From assembly GCF_041504345.1 (NCBI RefSeq), contig NZ_CP167895.1:434001-498000 (forward strand): DNA of 64,000 nt. Reading direction: 5' to 3'. The stretch comes from Vibrio sp. BS-M-Sm-2. Lineage in GTDB: Bacteria; Pseudomonadota; Gammaproteobacteria; Enterobacterales; Vibrionaceae. The notes under the pieces were generated by a model that was given only the letters and a program-made list of their open reading frames with translations, was not told the DNA's origin and made no database searches. Below are positions 52,453 through 60,826 of the stretch, piece after piece (position 1 is the stretch's first letter; every line of letters starts with the position of its first letter). The translations under genes and the position numbers were made by a program.

Positions 52453-52917
52453 TCAGTACTTAAGGGATTTTAGTACATTAGATTGACCATAGATTTCAGC
52501 AAATTCTTTCAGATTAAGCCCTGCTTTATTACGCAGTTCTGAGGCACACTCCGCTTGGTACAAATCTTTCGCTATACCAATTTCACGTTTTATAAGTGCT
52601 CCCATCAAAGCTGTGTTACCGCGCTTATCTTGCAAACACGCATTCGCCCCAGAATCGAGTAGCAAGCGGACGGTTTCTCTATTTCCTTGATAAGCCGCAA
52701 CCATGAGTGCTGTGTAACTTTGGTTATTACGTTGATCAATAGGGAAACCTTGCGAAACAAATGCATCGACCACTTCATTATTGCCGATGCGTGCGGCATC
52801 AAAGAACAGCCCAACCAGAGATTGGTACTCCTCTTCCAGTTGGTTATCTGCAGCCAATAAGCTGAACGATAAACTCAAAGAAAAAACAATGGAACTAAGC
52901 AAAAATACGATTTTCAT
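52453..52917 (-). CDS. Exported ankyrin-repeat protein (catalase partner)
   Basis: A 154-residue protein with signal peptide (IVFLLSSIVFSLSLSFSLLAA) and about three ankyrin repeats: NNEVVDAFVSQGFPIDQRNNQSYTALMVAAYQGNRETVRLLLDSGANACLQDKRGNTALMGAL and a final capping helix. Ankyrin proteins of this type are found beside catalase genes in Pseudomonas (ankB-katB), Campylobacter and vibrios and are needed for full catalase activity, in the periplasm or membrane. It follows the catalase gene by 113 bases. Confidence 0.85.
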   Translation of the reverse strand: MKIVFLLSSIVFSLSLSFSLLAADNQLEEEYQSLVGLFFDAARIGNNEVVDAFVSQGFPIDQRNNQSYTALMVAAYQGNRETVRLLLDSGANACLQDKRGNTALMGALIKREIGIAKDLYQAECASELRNKAGLNLKEFAEIYGQSNVLKSLKY

Positions 52918-53030
52918 TTATTCCCCCTCACTAACATAATTAGAGAATGGTCTACAGGAGTCCTGATTTTCGGGCAGAAAAGAGCAGATAAATCTCCCGT
53001 AGGCCAAAACTTTACGCCTTACAGTACTGC

Positions 53031-54551
53031 CTAGTCGTTCACTTGGGAGCGTTTTTTGACTTGTGAGATACTGGTGTCAGTTGCTTTAGCCAAACGCGTT
53101 CCATACTCTTTATCTGCACGATAGAAGTAGCTCACCATGATTTCCTTAACTTCTTTATCCATAACCTTATTTAGGTCACCTGCTAAGTTTGTAATCAAAT
53201 CACTTTTATCTTGTTCACTCATGCTGCGGTACTGCACACCCGCTTGATAGAAGTTTCGTGGATTACTGATCGCTTTTTGTTGCACCGTACCAACAAGTTT
53301 GGTTTCTACGGCTTTGAATTGAGCATCTTCTGCCAACTCTAGCTTTCGGCTTGGCTCATAGTTAACAGCACCATGGCTTAGTGATGCATTATTACTCAAA
53401 CCATTTTGGTTATGGCTGCTCACTGGCGCTAACGGTCGGTTAACGGGTAGTTGGAACAGGTTAGCGCCCAAGCGATAAAGCTGTGTATCGGCGTAAGCAA
53501 ACAAGCGACCTTGCAGCAAACGGTCTTCCGATGGCTCGATGCCAGGAATTAGATTCGAAGGCGCAAATGCCGCCTGTTCGGTGTCTAAAAAGAAATTTTC
53601 TGGTAGACGATTCAGCGTCATAGTGCCGACTTTTTGATCTGGCACATTCAGCCATACTTTGGTTGCATCGAGTCCGTTATAGTCAAGTTTGCTCAATGCT
53701 TCAGGAGACAATACCTTCACGTAAAGATCCCATTGAGGGTAATTACCTCGGCCAATTTCAGCATAAAGGTCATTGGTAAGATGGTTGAACTCTTTACCTT
53801 GCATCTCAGTGACTTGATCAGGGCGAAGGCTTTTAACACCTTGCTGACTCTTCCATTGGAACTTCACATAGTTCACGTCGCCTTGCTTATTGATCCACTT
53901 ATAGGCATGAACCCCAAAGCCATCCATTGTGCGATAACTCGCTGGCGTACCTAAATTACTGTACACCCAAGTCAACATGTTGGTCGCACCCGGCTCACTG
54001 CTAAAGAAGTCGAAGAATCGGTTTGGATCCTGAACGTTGGTGACTGGAGACGGTTTTAAAGAGTGCACCATATCCGGAAACTTAATCGAATCACGAATAA
54101 AGAACACAGGCAGATTATTCCCTACCAGATCCCAGTTACCCTGTTCAGTATAAAATTTGGTGGCAAAACCACGTGGGTCACGAAGTGTTTCTGGTGATCC
54201 TTTTGAGTGAATAACGGTCGAAAAACGAACGAAAACAGGAGTCACCTTACCTTTATTAGTAAAAGGGTCGGAAACCGTTAAATCACTAAAATTACCAGAA
54301 GCGACGAATTCACCATGTGCGCCCGTACCACGAGCATGAACAACACGCTCAGGAATACGTTCTCTGGCAAAACGCTGCAATTTTTGGATCAGATGGACGT
54401 CTTGCAGTAATACACTGCCATTCTCACCTGCTGTTATGGAGTTTTGGTTATCACCTACTGGTGCACCGTTGTCTCTGGTCAGGGTTTGAGCCTGTAGAGA
54501 TGTGCTGGCTAAGCCAACTGTAATTAATAAAAAGCTTTTTGACATCTGCAT
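53031..54551 (-). CDS. Exported clade-3-type small-subunit catalase
   Basis: A haem catalase of 506 residues. Active-site His is in RVVHARGTGAHGEF (about residue 70), Asn in the GNNLPVFFIRDSIKFPDM segment, and the proximal Tyr in RLFAYADTQLYRLG (about residue 353). Cytoplasmic catalases lack a leader, but this one starts MQMSKSFLLITVGLASTSLQAQ, a clear signal peptide. ATG 54551 is preferred because GGAGAG lies five bases upstream; ATGs at 54578 and 54581 are open too. It breaks down hydrogen peroxide, here probably in the periplasm, alongside SodC and the ankyrin protein. Confidence 0.93.
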   Translation of the reverse strand: MQMSKSFLLITVGLASTSLQAQTLTRDNGAPVGDNQNSITAGENGSVLLQDVHLIQKLQRFARERIPERVVHARGTGAHGEFVASGNFSDLTVSDPFTNKGKVTPVFVRFSTVIHSKGSPETLRDPRGFATKFYTEQGNWDLVGNNLPVFFIRDSIKFPDMVHSLKPSPVTNVQDPNRFFDFFSSEPGATNMLTWVYSNLGTPASYRTMDGFGVHAYKWINKQGDVNYVKFQWKSQQGVKSLRPDQVTEMQGKEFNHLTNDLYAEIGRGNYPQWDLYVKVLSPEALSKLDYNGLDATKVWLNVPDQKVGTMTLNRLPENFFLDTEQAAFAPSNLIPGIEPSEDRLLQGRLFAYADTQLYRLGANLFQLPVNRPLAPVSSHNQNGLSNNASLSHGAVNYEPSRKLELAEDAQFKAVETKLVGTVQQKAISNPRNFYQAGVQYRSMSEQDKSDLITNLAGDLNKVMDKEVKEIMVSYFYRADKEYGTRLAKATDTSISQVKKRSQVND

Positions 54552-54756
54552 GGTTGCTCTCCAATGCGTGCTAACCATCAAACCAATCGAGTGGTTAATG
54601 GATATTCAAAAGCTCTTTTCTGCCCACCAAGAATATAACTTCAATGTTTACATTTGTTTAATGGGAAATAACGATAGATTCAATAGGTGAAAACGATGGA
54701 GTGATTAAGTTGGGGCAGGAGTGGGGAATGTATGTGGTGAGTTTTTTGAAAATAAA

Positions 54757-54780
54757 GAGCCTCCTATATGGTGGAGACTC
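54757..54780 (-). terminator. Terminator after the sugar porter gene
   Basis: GAGCCTCC (54757-54764) pairs with GGAGACTC (54773-54780) with one mismatch. The A-rich left side is the U-tract for the minus strand. Confidence 0.65.
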
Positions 54781-54806
54781 TACTCATAACAGTATTAATT
54801 AAATCG

Positions 54807-56252
54807 TTATACTTGCTTTGGTTGAAGTTCTTTACCTTCGACCTCTTTTATATCAAATCGTTGCTTTAACTCTTTCTCGATGCTTTCTAAACTGCGATTT
54901 GCTGTTTCAGGAAGGATTTTGATGGCAAACCAAACTTGGCCAAGCAGGATAATCGCGAACATGATGAACAGTGCCGATGTTCCAAATGATTCTCTAAAAG
55001 CTGGTGTAAATGAGTTCAAGATAACACCTTGAATCCAGATTGCTGCCGTTGTTATTGAGACCGCGCGGCCACGGACTGAAGTTGGTAAAATCTCAGCTGA
55101 AATCGTGAATTTCAGAGGACCTAAACCTAGTGCTGTGAAAGCAACAAAGAACGCCATTAAGCCAACTATCAACATAGGTGGAGTATCAGGTCTGTCGAAG
55201 AATATTGCCAAACCAATCAAGCAAGTGAAACAACCAAGTGCAGAGGTTATTAGCATTTTTCTGCGACCCACTTTATCGATGAATACCATTGATAAAGAGG
55301 TAAAAATAACGCTTACTAAGCAGATCCAACCAAAACCTCCCAGTGCAGAACCTTGGTTGCCCATTATCTCTTCTAGCATTACAGGGCCGTAGTACATCAC
55401 AACAGTTACGCCAGACCACTCTGACCATATTGCTAGTAATACACCCGTCATCAAGCCGAAACGCATCACTGGATTTTTGACTAATTGTTTATATGATCCT
55501 GCTTTCTCTGAGCGAATTACCTGACGACATTCAATAATCGCTTCTTCTGCTTCACCCTTGGTTAAAAACTTTCTCAGAATGTTAGCCGCTTCTTTTTCTC
55601 TAGCTTTAGATATCAACCAACGAGGAGATTCCGGAAAAAATGCTACCAAACCAAGGAAAATAACTGCAGGCAAAAATTCAACAGAGAACATACCACGCCA
55701 GTTTTCAATAATAAAGAAATGGTCAAGGTAATGACCCGTAACAACGGCAGCCTGGCTGTAGTTAACAATCAATGTGTTGGTGATCACTGAGCAAGTTAAA
55801 CCGATCACAATAGCAACTTGAAACAGATTACTGAGTTTTCCTCTATGCCTTGCTGGAGCTACTTCTGCAATGTACATAGGGCAAACCACGGTCGCGATAC
55901 CGATGCCAAAGCCACCAATGATACGTGCCCAGATCAGTAAGTTGAATGAGTCTGCGTACATACAGCCAAGCACCGATACGATAGCTAGTAAAGCACCTAG
56001 CATCAGAGGTTTTTTACGCCCAGCATAGTCAGCAATAGGACCTGCGATTATGCTACCAAATAAGCAACCCACAAGCGCTGATGATACATACCAGCCTTGT
56101 TGTAAGGTCGATAATTCGAACTGTTGTGTGATTTGCGTGATCGTGCCGCCAATAACAATGGTGTCCATTCCAAATAGGAACCCACCAATCGTTGCCGCAG
56201 CGCAAATGAATGTTAAAAAGAACATCTTCTTATTGTTTTCGCTAAGAATCAT
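54807..56252 (-). CDS. Sugar porter family MFS transporter
   Basis: A 481-residue transporter with twelve spans. Sugar-porter signatures are GGFLFGMDTIVIGG (span 1), GPIADYAGRKKPLMLG (motif A), RIIGGFGIGIATVVCPMYIAEVAPARHRGKL and PESPRWLISKAREKEA before the central loop, and IDKVGRRKMLI in the second half. It imports the substrate of the cluster by proton symport; sucrose or a fructo-oligosaccharide is likely because the GH32 enzyme is cytoplasmic. It is last in the unit that begins with the aldolase gene. Confidence 0.92.
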   Translation of the reverse strand: MILSENNKKMFFLTFICAAATIGGFLFGMDTIVIGGTITQITQQFELSTLQQGWYVSSALVGCLFGSIIAGPIADYAGRKKPLMLGALLAIVSVLGCMYADSFNLLIWARIIGGFGIGIATVVCPMYIAEVAPARHRGKLSNLFQVAIVIGLTCSVITNTLIVNYSQAAVVTGHYLDHFFIIENWRGMFSVEFLPAVIFLGLVAFFPESPRWLISKAREKEAANILRKFLTKGEAEEAIIECRQVIRSEKAGSYKQLVKNPVMRFGLMTGVLLAIWSEWSGVTVVMYYGPVMLEEIMGNQGSALGGFGWICLVSVIFTSLSMVFIDKVGRRKMLITSALGCFTCLIGLAIFFDRPDTPPMLIVGLMAFFVAFTALGLGPLKFTISAEILPTSVRGRAVSITTAAIWIQGVILNSFTPAFRESFGTSALFIMFAIILLGQVWFAIKILPETANRSLESIEKELKQRFDIKEVEGKELQPKQV

Positions 56253-56294
56253 TTGATCTCTCCATGAGAATTGTAGGGTACATGGGACGCTGTT

Positions 56295-56951
56295 CTAGTG
56301 CGTCTGGATTACGTAGTCTGCGTTTGATTCGTATTGTTTTATTTTTAACGCATTAACTAGATCCACGCGCTCGGTTTTATCGAGCGCCTCTTTTTTCGAC
56401 TTTCCACCAGCTAGGTGTCTTGATATTAATCGCTCTCTGAGTACTTCTTCACTTGCTGTGAGAAAGATCTTCAAGTCAATTAAATCGCTGACTGGTCGCC
56501 AGTCTTCGTCGGTTGAGTAGATGTAATTGCCCTCGAGTAAAATAATTTGAGTGTCTGGCTCAATTAAAAAACCTTTTGCAATGGGATCGTGTAACTCACG
56601 ACAGTATTTCGGCCAAAAGAATGCGTCAGTGTTTGGCGTCACCGCTTTGGAAAGCAAATGTGCTAATGAGGTTACATCAAATGTTTCGATGCTACCTTTG
56701 ACTGACGTCAGTCCTTTCTCTTTCAGTACCGAATTGGGGTAGTGAAAGCCGTCCATTGGACACAGTTGGGCTTTAAATCCTAACAGTGACAGTCCAGACA
56801 GTAGGGATTCAGACAATGTTGATTTACCCGTCGCTGGAGCACCAGAGATACCGATGACAAGAATTTGTTTCCCAGACTCTTGGTAGGTGTTGGCGACCAG
56901 TTGAGGAACGCTTGCAATGTCATCAACCGTTAACGAATGTGTTTTAGCCAT
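56295..56951 (-). CDS. Uridine-kinase-like P-loop sugar/nucleoside kinase (YggC/FrcK-like)
   Basis: A 218-residue kinase. The P-loop is GISGAPATGKSTLSESLL (near residue 38), followed by PMDGFHYPN, a FWPKYCRELHDP block, and LLEGNYIY. The LID-like RHLAGGKSKKEALDKTERVD is near the end. This P-loop family includes YggC and proteins named fructose transport system kinase, besides uridine kinase and phosphoribulokinase. ATG 56951 with AGGAAC upstream is chosen over an open start at 56975. Its start overlaps the stop of the PfkB gene by 22 bases. The substrate is probably a sugar of this cluster. Confidence 0.8.
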   Translation of the reverse strand: MAKTHSLTVDDIASVPQLVANTYQESGKQILVIGISGAPATGKSTLSESLLSGLSLLGFKAQLCPMDGFHYPNSVLKEKGLTSVKGSIETFDVTSLAHLLSKAVTPNTDAFFWPKYCRELHDPIAKGFLIEPDTQIILLEGNYIYSTDEDWRPVSDLIDLKIFLTASEEVLRERLISRHLAGGKSKKEALDKTERVDLVNALKIKQYESNADYVIQTH

Positions 56952-57784
56952 GATCTGGTTCCTAATTCGGTACATGATAATGCCGCTATGTGACTGGCTT
57001 TCTTCAGAGAGTCACGGAAATCTTGACTCTCCAAGTAGTAATGGCAAAAAGCCCCATGGAAAATATCTCCAGCACCTAGCGTATCGATAGCATCCACTTT
57101 AGGTGCTGGGATTAACCCGCTACCGGACTCATCACTATAAAAAACACCTTTGTCGCCCAGCGTCATTGCCCACTTTTTGATCCCGTGTTGGTCGCAAAGT
57201 GCCTGCATTTTATCTTTGTCACCATTGGTGAATTCCTCTGAAACAATAGGAATAGTACAGAGAGATAAAAACTGTTCGCTGTGCGATTTCCAAGTACCAG
57301 CGTCTAACACAATATCCCCAGTAAACTCAGCCAAAGCTTGTACGTTTGCGCTAACAAACGGATGCTCATATTGATCAAGTAATACGAGCTTTGCATTATC
57401 TAGCCATTTCGGGTCTAAACTCATCACCTTTTCGCAATCGGGCTGACTAGCGTTGACGATGAGCCTAGATGCCGTTTGCTTTGCAGAGATAATGTTCGAT
57501 AGTGGTAGCTGGTATTCATCGTCTAAACTTAAATCCACAACCGAAATTTCGTGTTCATTAAGCTCTGCTGTCACTATCGATTTATAGAGGTGCTCTTTAC
57601 CTAAACATGTCCAAAGGTGTACATCAGAGCCTAATGCGTTGCATGCAATGGCAGCATTGAGTGCAGACCCACCACCACCAATAAAATCAGCAATTGCATT
57701 CACCTTTTGATCAGGTTCAGGCATCACTTCAACAAAGCTCATCAAATCAATCGTGCTTCTGCCTATAAATACACAATTTCCCAT
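56930..57784 (-). CDS. PfkB family carbohydrate kinase (fructokinase-like)
   Basis: A 284-residue ribokinase-fold kinase. The N-terminal glycine-rich FIGGGGSALNAAIACNALG block (about 34-52) and the C-terminal PfkB signature DTLGAGDIFHGAF (catalytic Asp about 240) are present. It is a likely fructokinase, since its neighbours are a GH32 enzyme and an aldolase; the phosphorylated carbon cannot be told from the sequence. It is 18 bases downstream of the aldolase gene. Two different kinase folds in one cluster suggest two steps, giving a bisphosphate for the aldolase. Confidence 0.88.
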   Translation of the reverse strand: MGNCVFIGRSTIDLMSFVEVMPEPDQKVNAIADFIGGGGSALNAAIACNALGSDVHLWTCLGKEHLYKSIVTAELNEHEISVVDLSLDDEYQLPLSNIISAKQTASRLIVNASQPDCEKVMSLDPKWLDNAKLVLLDQYEHPFVSANVQALAEFTGDIVLDAGTWKSHSEQFLSLCTIPIVSEEFTNGDKDKMQALCDQHGIKKWAMTLGDKGVFYSDESGSGLIPAPKVDAIDTLGAGDIFHGAFCHYYLESQDFRDSLKKASHIAALSCTELGTRSWLKHIR

Positions 57785-57802
57785 ACGTAGAACTCCTTTG
57801 AA

Positions 57803-58855
57803 TTACAGCTCACCGCTAGCGTAGCGTGCAGCCATATCATCCATAGAAATTGGTGTAATCTTGTCACCGTGACCAGCACAACCAAATCGTTCAAATCGGT
57901 TTAAACAAAGCTTCGTTAATTCGTCCATTCCAGCTAACAGGAACTTACGTGGGTCAAACTCTTGCGGATTTTTCATCGCGAGTTCACGAAAGCGACCAGA
58001 CATCGCCATACGACAATCAGTATCGATATTTACCTTACGAACACCATGTTTGATACCGCGCTCAATTTCTTCGATTGGCACACCATATGTTTGAGGCATT
58101 TCACCGCCATTCTCATTGATCATATCTTGAAGGTATTGAGGAACCGATGAGGCACCATGCATAACTAGGTGAGTCGTTGGGAGCTTCGAGTGAATTTCTT
58201 CGATAACGTTCATCGCTAAGATATCGCCATCCGGTTTGCGAGTGAACTTGTAAGCACCATGGCTTGTACCACAAGCGATAGCTAGTGCGTCAACCTTTGT
58301 TCTTTTCACAAAATCAACGGCTTGATCCGGGTCTGTTAGCAATTGGCTCTTTTCAAGGATACCAACAGCACCAACGCCATCTTCAGCTTCAGCTTCACCA
58401 GTTTCTAAAGAGCCAATACAACCCAACTCACCTTCAACTGAAGCACCTACCCAGTGCGCAGATTGAGCGATACGAGAAGTAATATCTACATTGTAATCGT
58501 AGCTGCTTGGTGTTGAAGCATCACGCTCCAATGAGCCATCCATCATTACCGATGTAAAACCGTGGCGAATTGCTGACAAGCATGTTTCTTCGCTATTGCC
58601 ATGATCTTGGTGAAGAACGATTGGTGTTTTCGGGAACATTTCAGCGAGAGCGCAAACCATCTTATAAAGCATCACGTCACCAGCGTAGCTTTTACGAGCA
58701 TTGATGCTCGCCTGCAGAATGACACCTGAATTACATTTTGCTGCAGCGCGAACAATAGCAAGCCCTTGCTCCATATTGCTGATGTTGAATGCTGGAACTG
58801 CGTAACCATTTTCTGCTGCGTGATCCAGTAATTGTCTTAGTGTAACGATAGCCAT
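57803..58855 (-). CDS. fba: Class II fructose-bisphosphate aldolase
   Basis: A zinc-dependent aldolase of 350 residues. Metal and catalytic motifs are HQDHGNSEE (Asp and His near residue 80), GTSHGAYKF, VMHGASSVP, and the K-rich VRKVNIDTDCRMA. The C-terminal GMDELTKLCLNRFERFGCAGHGDKI places it in the Calvin-cycle/type B subgroup. It splits a ketose-1,6-bisphosphate to two trioses. ATG 58855 with GGAGAAG upstream is preferred to a TTG at 58867. It is first gene of the aldolase-kinase-kinase-porter unit, under a very large palindrome just upstream. Confidence 0.92.
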   Translation of the reverse strand: MAIVTLRQLLDHAAENGYAVPAFNISNMEQGLAIVRAAAKCNSGVILQASINARKSYAGDVMLYKMVCALAEMFPKTPIVLHQDHGNSEETCLSAIRHGFTSVMMDGSLERDASTPSSYDYNVDITSRIAQSAHWVGASVEGELGCIGSLETGEAEAEDGVGAVGILEKSQLLTDPDQAVDFVKRTKVDALAIACGTSHGAYKFTRKPDGDILAMNVIEEIHSKLPTTHLVMHGASSVPQYLQDMINENGGEMPQTYGVPIEEIERGIKHGVRKVNIDTDCRMAMSGRFRELAMKNPQEFDPRKFLLAGMDELTKLCLNRFERFGCAGHGDKITPISMDDMAARYASGEL

Positions 58856-58871
58856 TTTCTTCTCCAAAGTG

Positions 58872-58928
58872 ATTTAATTGTTTCTTGCAATTAAATTTAT
58901 TCTATTTAATTGCAAGAAACAATTAAAT
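58872..58928. promoter_or_regulatory. 25-bp perfect inverted repeat upstream of the aldolase gene (repressor operator)
   Basis: Bases 58872-58896 and 58904-58928 are perfect reverse complements, 25 bp each, with 7 bases between. Each arm is itself a near-palindrome made of TTTAATTG and CAATTAAA, so the element holds four copies of the half-site. The same TTTAATTGCA core occurs before the GH32 gene. It begins 17 bases before the aldolase start, covering the promoter. The likely binder is the ROK repressor encoded nearby. Confidence 0.85.
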
Positions 58929-59024
58929 AGAATTTAGAATGTGAAAAGGATCGTGTTTTTGTTTTGAGGATCGTTATTTGAGTTGGATAAAAAGGACTTT
59001 TTTAAGGGAATACTTTTTGAGGTA

Positions 59025-59051
59025 CAAAAAAGCCCAGCAATAAGCTGGGCT
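59025..59051 (-). terminator. Terminator of the GH32 gene
   Basis: AGCCCAGC (59031-59038) pairs with GCTGGGCT (59044-59051) around AATAA. The A-run on the left is the minus-strand U-tract. Confidence 0.85.
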
Positions 59052-59079
59052 AAAAAGAAGAAGGAGAAAGCTGAATCAG

Positions 59080-60603
59080 TTACTCAGCAACACTTTTCAT
59101 ACCGAATGTTTTTAGTGTCTCAATTCTTGCATTACCGTTCTTAGCGTATACATAGAGACCTGTACTGTCTTCATCAGAGAAGATGTTATTGGTCATCACA
59201 GTACGGCCACCATCGGTAAAGATTTCAACAGAAATACTGTCCATAAAGATACGGATGTTTGCTCGATCTTTACTCGCACACTCTAGTGGACATGTTCTAC
59301 GTAAGGCTGAACGACTGCCCGATTGAGTACGATCAAAAGCCAGTTCGCCTTTCTTTAGATCCAACTCAATCAGTGTTTTCTGCTCACCTTTACTGCGAAT
59401 TTCAAATACAACGCTGTCACAATCGCTAGCAGCTAGGTCAATGTCCGCAATGATTTCACAGTGAACATTATCACCAGCTTCAAATGTGAATTTTTCACCA
59501 TCGTTTAACTGGAGCTCTGTATGTCTTTTTGGAGAATGGCGCAATTTTTCAACTTCTTGCACAGGCATGAACTTCAGTTTCCCATCGTGACATAAAGAGA
59601 CCTCTCGGGCCAAAGTGATACTACCGTACCAACCCAGTTCACTGGTATCGTAAGTGCCATCACACCATGGCATGAATGGCCATGAACCAATCCATGCTTG
59701 GATTAGGGTACGCCCATTTTCATCATCGAACACTTGTGGTGCGTAGTAGTCGAATCCCCAATCTAGAGAGCCCATCGTAGACCAATGGAACTTACCGGTT
59801 CGGTAATCAAGGTCACCAACAAGGTAAACTACTTGACGTTGCTGCATACCCATAGGTGAATACATAAGGACGTGTTTGTCACCCAATTTGAAGATATTTG
59901 GGCACTCAAGCATTGTCCCGAGTTCGCCCATACTCTCTACACAATAACCTATGAATTCCCAATCGGTTAAATTGTCTGATTTGTGAAGGCAGACTTTACC
60001 GAATCCATTGGTCTCGTAGTTTGATGGGTTAATTAGATCGCTCACGCCATCTGTTACACCGGTCACCATGTACCATGAGCCTTCATGCTTCCAAACCTTT
60101 GGATCGCGGAAGTCATGTAGGTTAATTCCCTCTGGTGGATCGGATAAGATTGGGTTCCCGTCATATTTGTCAAAGTTTACGCCATCAGTCGACGTTGCCA
60201 TACATTGAACTTGGCGAGCTTGCGCACATCCCGTATAGAAAAGAGTCATCACACCATCGTTATTCACAGCACTACCCGTGAAGATACCTCCGCCATCCCA
60301 GCCGTCATATTCTTCGCTTGGCGCTAAAGCTTCTGGTAGTGTTTCCCAGTGAATGAGATCTTCGCTGACTGCATGCCCCCAGTGCATGGTTCCCCACTTG
60401 CCAGTGAAAGGATGGTGTTGATAGAAAAGGTGATATTTACCCTGATATTGAATCAGTCCATGCGGGTCATTAATCCAGCCTACCGGTGCTTGGTAATGGT
60501 AATGTTCACGCCAATGGTGCTCCTTAACCGTATCTTTATGTTCAGCGATGTATTCTTCAACTTGATCAATAATTGCCTGATGCTTCTTCTTATCGAATAC
60601 CAC
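59080..60603 (-). CDS. Glycoside hydrolase family 32 (sucrose/fructan hydrolase)
   Basis: A 507-residue enzyme. The five-bladed catalytic domain (about 30-340) has the nucleophile Asp in WINDPHG, the transition-state Asp in FRDPKVW and the acid/base Glu in ECPNIF. A C-terminal beta-sandwich (about 360-500) follows, as in invertases and sucrose-6-phosphate hydrolases. There is no signal peptide, so it acts in the cytoplasm on imported sucrose or short fructans. The start is GTG 60603 with GGAGG five bases upstream; the open frame runs further to 60648. The operator at 60624-60660 lies just before it. Confidence 0.93.
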   Translation of the reverse strand: MVFDKKKHQAIIDQVEEYIAEHKDTVKEHHWREHYHYQAPVGWINDPHGLIQYQGKYHLFYQHHPFTGKWGTMHWGHAVSEDLIHWETLPEALAPSEEYDGWDGGGIFTGSAVNNDGVMTLFYTGCAQARQVQCMATSTDGVNFDKYDGNPILSDPPEGINLHDFRDPKVWKHEGSWYMVTGVTDGVSDLINPSNYETNGFGKVCLHKSDNLTDWEFIGYCVESMGELGTMLECPNIFKLGDKHVLMYSPMGMQQRQVVYLVGDLDYRTGKFHWSTMGSLDWGFDYYAPQVFDDENGRTLIQAWIGSWPFMPWCDGTYDTSELGWYGSITLAREVSLCHDGKLKFMPVQEVEKLRHSPKRHTELQLNDGEKFTFEAGDNVHCEIIADIDLAASDCDSVVFEIRSKGEQKTLIELDLKKGELAFDRTQSGSRSALRRTCPLECASKDRANIRIFMDSISVEIFTDGGRTVMTNNIFSDEDSTGLYVYAKNGNARIETLKTFGMKSVAE

Positions 60604-60623
60604 AAGGACCTCCAATGTTATCG

Positions 60624-60660
60624 AAATATATTTAATTGCAACCTGCAATCAAATATATTT
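60624..60660. promoter_or_regulatory. Large palindromic operator before the GH32 gene
   Basis: Two 17-base arms (60624-60640 and 60644-60660) around ACC are complementary at 16 of 17 positions, centred on TTTAATTGCA-ACC-TGCAATCAAA. A further half-site TTTAATTGCA is at 60663-60672. It lies between the divergent GH32 and ROK genes. Confidence 0.82.
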
Positions 60661-60826
60661 CATTTAATTGCAGCTAACAAATATAGTATGATGAACTTGA
60701 GATTGCGCTCACATAAGTAAAGTAGACTCAATTTCTAACTATATGATTTTATTGAAATTTAACTTTTTCTATATATTGTGTAGATCCATTGGAACGTTAT
60801 TGCAGATTAAATTGGTCAGGAGAACT

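Noticed and set aside
60743..60826. 28-residue hydrophobic extension of the ROK repressor
   Set aside because: No ribosome binding site, AT-rich operator-proximal DNA, and ATG 60827 has a strong one.
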